DNA of 8,861 bases, taken from contig JACOYM010000072.1 in the NCBI GenBank assembly GCA_016181905.1, positions 1 to 8,861 of the forward strand, read 5' to 3'. This stretch comes from Candidatus Pacearchaeota archaeon. Its GTDB lineage: Archaea; Nanobdellota; Nanobdellia; Pacearchaeales; GW2011-AR1. Each line of letters begins with the position of its first letter. Positions within the stretch are counted from its first letter, which is position 1. The translations under genes and the position numbers were made by a program. The notes below the pieces were generated by a model. That model was not told where the DNA came from, did no database searches, and saw nothing but the letters and a program-made list of their open reading frames with translations. Positions 5,587 to 8,861 of the stretch are shown here, piece by piece.

Positions 5587-5654
5587 ATACTCAACGACAT
5601 TTATATTTCCCCGTTTTGTCGTTGAGTAGATAGGGAAAGACTTATGTCTTTCAC
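5587..5654. repeat. 68-base double-hairpin element, copy 2
   Basis: The large stem ACTCAACGAC (5589-5598) pairs with GTCGTTGAGT (5618-5627) around a 19-base loop. The small stem GAAAGAC (5635-5641) pairs with GTCTTTC (5646-5652) around TTAT. Every stem base equals copy 1; the changes lie in the loops and spacer. As with copy 1, it follows a minus-strand gene and precedes the TATA box of the next one, 65 bases before that gene's start. Confidence 0.88.
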
Positions 5655-5710
5655 TATAATTTAGAATAAACTGACAAATTATCAATAGTTAAAGGGCATA
5701 CTTAAATCTG

Positions 5711-5739
5711 TTTAGATAAAAAAAATGGGGTCTAAAAAA
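5711..5739 (-). terminator. T-rich terminator after the 5741-6316 gene
   Basis: Directly after the stop, the minus strand carries T6 (5739-5734) and then T8 (5725-5718), with short TTTAGA/TCTAAA arms around the second tract. Oligo-T runs are the usual archaeal termination signal. Confidence 0.5.
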
Positions 5740-5740
5740 T

Positions 5741-6316
5741 TTACTTTCCTTCTTCTGCTGCTACCTTTCCTGCTTCTCCTGCTGTTTTGAAACCAGTCTT
5801 GATCCTTTCTATTCCTGCTTCTGCTCTTATCTTTTCTTTTCTTATTTTAAGTCGCTTTATGTATTTTACTACCCCATTCATTGGGAAAAATATAGCCAGT
5901 ATTATCAATATGCCAATGATTATATTTCCTGCTACTGCTAACGCCCCAGTCCAGGCAAAGACAGTTGAAGCTATAGTAAATATCCAACCAGCTACTGTGA
6001 CATTTATTTTGAAAAGTACTGCAATTATTCCCATGCCAATAGAAATAATCCAGCTAACCCATTCACTAAAAGGTGTAGCAATTGTTAAAATGTCTATGAA
6101 TATCACAAAGAGAATGATTATTGTTATAACCCCAACAATCAATCCTGCCAGTCCTCCCATCCCGCCAGGAACTATATAAGGAGAAACCTCTTGATAAAAC
6201 CTGCTGGAAACCAAAGTAGCATCAAATGGTGTAGCTGAAGGTTCAGCTGCAATTACCAAAGTCATTGCTATCATAAATAGTAGAATACTGAAAACACCAA
6301 GTTTTTTCCAATTCAT
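5741..6316 (-). CDS. Small multi-pass membrane protein with signal peptide, unknown
   Basis: The 191-residue protein has a signal-like N-terminus (1-24, ending VIAAE), a short exported segment (25-50), and about four membrane helices (56-77, 86-103, 107-127, 129-147). A positively charged tail (149-191) follows, with KYIKRLKIRKEKIR, ending AGEAGKVAAEEGK. The tail end resembles GEALSKAAEDIGKK of the 4824-5522 product. The stretch TPFSEWVSWIISIGMGII lines up with IFSGWVNYVVAFGLVII there and with IFSENTWALAIISIAVSIL in the 6529-7302 product, suggesting a common origin. No enzymatic motif is visible. The ATG at 6316 is preceded by GGGATC 4 bases away, and a TATA box lies about 67 bases upstream, so a leader of about 40 bases is expected. 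Confidence 0.8.
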   Translation of the reverse strand: MNWKKLGVFSILLFMIAMTLVIAAEPSATPFDATLVSSRFYQEVSPYIVPGGMGGLAGLIVGVITIIILFVIFIDILTIATPFSEWVSWIISIGMGIIAVLFKINVTVAGWIFTIASTVFAWTGALAVAGNIIIGILIILAIFFPMNGVVKYIKRLKIRKEKIRAEAGIERIKTGFKTAGEAGKVAAEEGK

Positions 6317-6379
6317 TTTTGATCCCTTTTTCGCTTGTCTCTTTTTGAATAATTTAACTATCAGTACATTATTTGATTA

Positions 6380-6387
6380 TTTATAAA
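6380..6387 (-). promoter_or_regulatory. TATA box for the 5741-6316 gene
   Basis: TTTATAAA read on the minus strand is centred about 67 bases before the ATG at 6316, implying an untranslated leader of about 40 bases. This is longer than for most neighbouring genes and leaves room for a ribosome-binding site or regulation. Confidence 0.5.
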
Positions 6388-6499
6388 CCTTTTTATTTTC
6401 CTCTGCAACCTTGTTTTTCAAGCCGGTCTTCTTCATCTGTTTTGAGTAATAAAAAACACAGCAAATTAAAAGCCAGCAACAAAACCGCAAAAAGAAATA

Positions 6500-6507
6500 T
6501 TTATAAA
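6500..6507 (+). promoter_or_regulatory. TATA box for the 6529-7302 gene
   Basis: TTTATAAA, preceded by the purine-rich AAAAAGAAA expected of a BRE, is centred about 25.5 bases before the ATG at 6529. This gives a leaderless start. About 110 bases separate it from the divergent promoter at 6380; I see nothing else in that stretch. Confidence 0.7.
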
Positions 6508-6528
6508 CATGCTTGAAGTTAGAGATTT

Positions 6529-7302
6529 ATGAAAAAAGGGTTTGTATTGTTTTCAGTTCTTTTAATAGGAATAATCATCTCATCCTATTTTGTCTCTGCC
6601 CAAACAAACATCGGAGAGGGTGTAAAAGAGCTTGTTGAGAATGTAATTGCAGGAGGCGAACCGATATTTTCTGCATTGCTTGGGGAAGTTCCAGCAGGGC
6701 AATACCTTTTTGCTAAAATCTTATTTCTTATTATAATCTTGTCAATAGTATGGATAGTTTTAGACCAGGTAGAAATATTTTCCGAAAATACCTGGGCGCT
6801 CGCAATAATATCTATTGCTGTTAGCATTCTTTCAACAAGGTTTCTTGCAACAACAAATATAGTTGATTTTATATTGTTGCCTTATAATGTCTTTGGTGTA
6901 GCCCTCAGCACACTTATTCCTCTTATAATCTATTTTTATGTTGTTGGAAAGGCAATTCCATCTCAAACAATAAGAAAAATAGCTTGGATTTTAGCAGCAG
7001 CGGTGTTCTTCGGGCTATGGCTAACAAGAAGGACAGATATTGGTAATCTTGCCTGGATTTATCTGGCAGCTGCGATGATCTCATTAATTTTCTTGTTAGC
7101 AGACAAAACAATAAAACGCTATTTTGTTAAAGCAGATATGGACGCATGGGGGTCTAGAACAAAGAAAGCACATGAAATAGAGATTAAAAGAAAAATGCAA
7201 CAAGCAAATACTGATTTAACTGGTGATATAATAACCCCAAAGCAACATGACAAGATTATTAAGGACTTAAGAAAACAGCTAGTTGCATTGCAGACCTCTT
7301 AA
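6529..7302 (+). CDS. Five-helix membrane protein with signal peptide, paralog A
   Basis: The 257-residue protein has a cleavable-type signal (1-24, ending SYFVSA then QT) and an exported amphipathic segment (25-57) with EPIFSALLGEV. Five membrane helices follow (about 60-78, 88-105, 119-138, 148-166, 173-192), then a charged cytosolic tail of about 65 residues. It is clearly paralogous to the next gene: shared positions include the F-S-A-hydrophobic-hydrophobic-G entry motif, RFL after helix 2, the V-x-G-hydrophobic-A-L turn, IRKI-x-WI, YFGLW/FFGLW and FLL-x-D-x-TI-x-R. These conserved spots lie at helix ends, so they may form a structural core or interaction surface. Function is unknown. I recall similar families from DPANN genomes. 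Confidence 0.85.
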   Translation: MKKGFVLFSVLLIGIIISSYFVSAQTNIGEGVKELVENVIAGGEPIFSALLGEVPAGQYLFAKILFLIIILSIVWIVLDQVEIFSENTWALAIISIAVSILSTRFLATTNIVDFILLPYNVFGVALSTLIPLIIYFYVVGKAIPSQTIRKIAWILAAAVFFGLWLTRRTDIGNLAWIYLAAAMISLIFLLADKTIKRYFVKADMDAWGSRTKKAHEIEIKRKMQQANTDLTGDIITPKQHDKIIKDLRKQLVALQTS

Positions 7303-7306
7303 GACT

Positions 7307-7368
7307 TCAAAAATGCTCTTATGTGTACCCTGCCTATTTTAATGGGTAGAAAGCAAAAGCATTTTTGA
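7307..7368 (+). terminator. Hairpin terminator-like structure after paralog A
   Basis: TCAAAAATGCT (7307-7317) pairs with AGCATTTTTGA (7358-7368), 11 pairs. An inner TACCC/GGGTA stem lies at 7326-7330 and 7344-7348. The structure begins just after the stop codon and its 3' arm contains T5, so it could end transcription. Confidence 0.5.
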
Positions 7369-7373
7369 TAGCT

Positions 7374-7466
7374 TCAGAAACTTTATGTTTCTGATAGTGC
7401 TCGAAATTCATAGAATTTCGACATGCTCAAAAACTCAAACACGTTCTTTTATTCCAGAGTTTTTGA
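7374..7466. repeat. Run of three further perfect hairpins
   Basis: TCAGAAAC/GTTTCTGA (7374-7381, 7387-7394; loop 5) is followed by TCGAAATTC/GAATTTCGA (7401-7409, 7413-7421; loop 3) and TCAAAAACTC/GAGTTTTTGA (7427-7436, 7457-7466; loop 20). With the structure at 7307-7368 this makes four stems in 160 bases, all before the TATA box of paralog B. The last pair copies the geometry of the 68-base elements without their sequence. Confidence 0.75.
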
Positions 7467-7480
7467 CAATATTAATAACA

Positions 7481-7488
7481 TTTTTAAA
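7481..7488 (+). promoter_or_regulatory. TATA box for the 7510-8286 gene
   Basis: TTTTTAAA is centred about 25.5 bases before the ATG at 7510, again the leaderless spacing, and no Shine-Dalgarno sequence precedes the ATG. Paralog B is therefore transcribed on its own rather than only by read-through from paralog A. Confidence 0.6.
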
Positions 7489-7509
7489 CTTCTTTTTTCT
7501 CTGTAAAGC

Positions 7510-8286
7510 ATGAAAAAGGCCTTGATAAGTTTAATGCTTATTTTTATTATGCTGACAACTCTTTTATTAAATCTTGCTTCTGCATATTTCTTTCTTGACC
7601 TGAGGCAGGGAAGCCAGGATGTTATCAACCTTGCCACTGATTTTGCAGAGCCTTTTTTAAGCGCGATTTTTGGGGGATATGGCTATAGCTATCTCTTGTT
7701 TGAAAAATTCCTTATATTTATCATTTTAATCGCGATTGTCTATTTTGCAATAAGCAGGTTTCCCGCATTTGAAGAAAAGAAAGGTGTTATCCGGATAATT
7801 TCAATAGTTGTGCCTCTTCTTGGAGTCAGGTTCCTTGACGCTGCATGGCTAAACACAATACTGATGCAATACCAGGTTCTGGGTATTGCGCTGGCAGGAA
7901 TTCTGCCCTTCCTGATTTACTTGCTCTTTCTGCATAATGTCTCAGACTCTCCCATTATCAGAAAAATTGGCTGGATATTCTTTATTGTAATTTATTTTGG
8001 ATTATGGTCAACAAGCGAAAGCGGAGTTTACGGGCAGGTTTATGTTTGGACAATGTTAATTGCTCTGGTATTTCTGCTGCTTGACGGCACAATACACAGG
8101 TGGTGGATGAAACAGCAGCTTGAAGCAAGCGGCGCATCAGACAAATGGGAGCATATAGCTCAGCTAAGAAAAGACATAAGAGAGACAAGAGAAGCTATGG
8201 GTTCGCATGATATGCCGGATAGAATTGGAAATAAAATAATAAAACAAAAACAAAAGCTAATAGATCAATGGATGAAGGCTAAATAA
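7510..8286 (+). CDS. Five-helix membrane protein with signal peptide, paralog B
   Basis: At 258 residues this matches paralog A in length and layout. It has a signal (1-25, ending NLASA), an exported segment with ATDFAEPFLSAIFGG (42-56), and membrane helices at about 62-80, 93-108, 121-141, 150-167 and 174-192. A charged, helix-forming tail (193-258) is rich in Lys, Gln and Arg. Shared motifs with paralog A include RFLDAAW versus RFLATTN, VLGIALAGILPFLIY versus VFGVALSTLIPLIIY, IRKIGWI versus IRKIAWI, and FLLLDGTIHR versus FLLADKTIKR. The pair arose by duplication and has diverged widely in the exported loops and tail. No catalytic motif is visible and no known family is recognised. Confidence 0.85.
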   Translation: MKKALISLMLIFIMLTTLLLNLASAYFFLDLRQGSQDVINLATDFAEPFLSAIFGGYGYSYLLFEKFLIFIILIAIVYFAISRFPAFEEKKGVIRIISIVVPLLGVRFLDAAWLNTILMQYQVLGIALAGILPFLIYLLFLHNVSDSPIIRKIGWIFFIVIYFGLWSTSESGVYGQVYVWTMLIALVFLLLDGTIHRWWMKQQLEASGASDKWEHIAQLRKDIRETREAMGSHDMPDRIGNKIIKQKQKLIDQWMKAK

Positions 8287-8351
8287 AAGTATCAGAAAAA
8301 AACCAGAATATATATCTCGCCTCAATTTTGCCCCTTAAAATTCTTATCTGC

Positions 8352-8621
8352 CTATTTTCCCATCCTCTTATACCCTACAATACTTCTCTTCTTGCCCTCT
8401 CCCTCATATATAGGCACTTCTTTAGGCTGCTTGCTTGCGCTGCCACCCATCAAAACAAAAAATATGCCGAAAACAACAAGAACAATTCCTGCGGCAAGAA
8501 TATAGATTTGTTTTATTGGCTGAAGAAACGCGATTTTTGAAATAAAATTAGAAAATGCTGTGCTTAATGCCACTAATACTACCCCTGCAATCGCAATAAT
8601 ATAACCAAAAACTTTATTCAT
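8352..8621 (-). CDS. Small two-helix membrane protein with EVPIYEG tail
   Basis: The 89-residue protein has two hydrophobic helices (about 5-25 and 38-60) and a hydrophilic C-terminus reading KEVPIYEGEGKKRSIVGYKR. I remember the tail motif EVPIY(E/H)G...IVGY(R/K)R from small membrane proteins in DPANN archaea, where its role is not established. No enzymatic residues stand out. The ATG at 8621 has GGGG 6 bases upstream as a weak ribosome-binding site. A TATA box about 47 bases upstream predicts a leader of about 20 bases. The gene converges with paralog B across 65 bases in which I see no clear structure. Confidence 0.8.
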   Translation of the reverse strand: MNKVFGYIIAIAGVVLVALSTAFSNFISKIAFLQPIKQIYILAAGIVLVVFGIFFVLMGGSASKQPKEVPIYEGEGKKRSIVGYKRMGK

Positions 8622-8664
8622 TTTTAACCCCTTTTATCTTTATATTTTATCAAATAAATCCATA

Positions 8665-8672
8665 TTTATAAA
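8665..8672 (-). promoter_or_regulatory. TATA box for the 8352-8621 gene
   Basis: TTTATAAA lies between the stop of the upstream gene (8684) and the ATG at 8621. It implies a leader of about 20 bases containing the GGGG sequence. Confidence 0.55.
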
Positions 8673-8683
8673 TCTTTCCAGCT

Positions 8684-8861
8684 TCACTCTATCCCCGCAT
8701 TTCCCATCTTCCAATTCCTCGCAAACACAAACAATTCCACAACTGCAATAGGCAGGACAGCGAGGAGTATGAGGTAGTTTGCAAGGGCAAAGTCAAATAT
8801 GGACATGATAATCGGAAGCAGCAGGATTATGCTGAGTTTTAATGCCTTTGTATCAAGATTT
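8684..8861 (-). CDS. C-terminal end of a membrane protein, N-terminus beyond window
   Basis: A minus-strand frame is open from the window edge to TGA at 8686-8684, about 59 codons. It encodes two hydrophobic stretches (LKLSIILLLPIIMSIFDF and YLILLAVLPIAVVELFVFA) and a short polar end (RNWKMGNAGIE). The composition and codon use fit its neighbours. It may be another small membrane protein like the others here, but too little is visible to name a family or a start. Confidence 0.65.
   Translation of the reverse strand, partial: NLDTKALKLSIILLLPIIMSIFDFALANYLILLAVLPIAVVELFVFARNWKMGNAGIE

Noticed and set aside
5525..5606. Short minus-strand frames starting at ATG in the loop edge of the hairpin elements (MSLS...)
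   Set aside because: The second copy gives 18 residues that run over the next gene's TATA box, the first only six. The shared codons simply reflect the conserved stem, so coding is not supported.
2834..5654. CRISPR array
   Set aside because: The two repeat copies are 2.7 kb apart with genes between them, and the 55-base repeat is back-to-back without spacers; no cas-like gene is present.
5739..6180. Plus-strand frame opposite the 5741-6316 gene
   Set aside because: The minus strand has a signal peptide, regular helices and a TATA box; the plus frame is its antisense image.
1..8861. tRNA or rRNA genes
   Set aside because: I looked for cloverleaf arms, T-loop sequence and conserved rRNA segments and found none.

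Overview
The window reads as an AT-rich archaeal chromosome segment. Archaea-specific markers are RadA recombinase, a zinc-finger RPA-type single-strand-binding protein and archaeal aEF-1beta. TTTATAAA-type TATA boxes sit about 25 bases before several start codons, which points to leaderless transcription. The small multi-membrane proteins with short basic tails, and the EVPIYEG...IVGY tail of one of them, resemble proteins I associate with DPANN archaea (Pacearchaeota/Woesearchaeota-like). That placement is inference.

Left part, minus strand: an RPA-like gene (3423-4373) is followed by a YdjM-like membrane metal-hydrolase gene (2898-3347), then by radA with its own TATA box (2751 down to 294), then by an unrecognised gene (1-291, running off the window) whose Shine-Dalgarno sequence lies in the last radA codons. 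radA carries an intein exactly at the Walker A lysine (GSGK|T). The intein keeps its splicing residues and a LAGLIDADG endonuclease, but it measures 1438 bases, so the reading frame changes once inside it, between block B and the first LAGLIDADG motif. The product is either broken, rescued by slippage, restored as a natural split intein, or an assembly error.

Middle: aEF-1beta (4424-4696, plus) diverges from the RPA gene across one shared TATA-like element. A 55-base tandem repeat overlaps its stop codon.

Right part: four genes (4824-5522 minus, 5741-6316 minus, 6529-7302 plus, 7510-8286 plus) encode signal-peptide-bearing multi-pass membrane proteins that share a layout and local motifs. 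Two are clear paralogs; the other two look like distant relatives. A small two-helix membrane protein (8352-8621) and the end of another membrane protein gene (8684-8861) close the window.

Between genes there is a recurrent theme of paired hairpins. A 68-base double-hairpin element occurs twice (2834-2901 and 5587-5654) with unchanged stems and changed loops. Structurally similar small-then-large hairpin pairs with unrelated sequence lie at 3347-3393 and 7401-7466. Together with the split radA intein, this is the part of the window that most deserves a second look.
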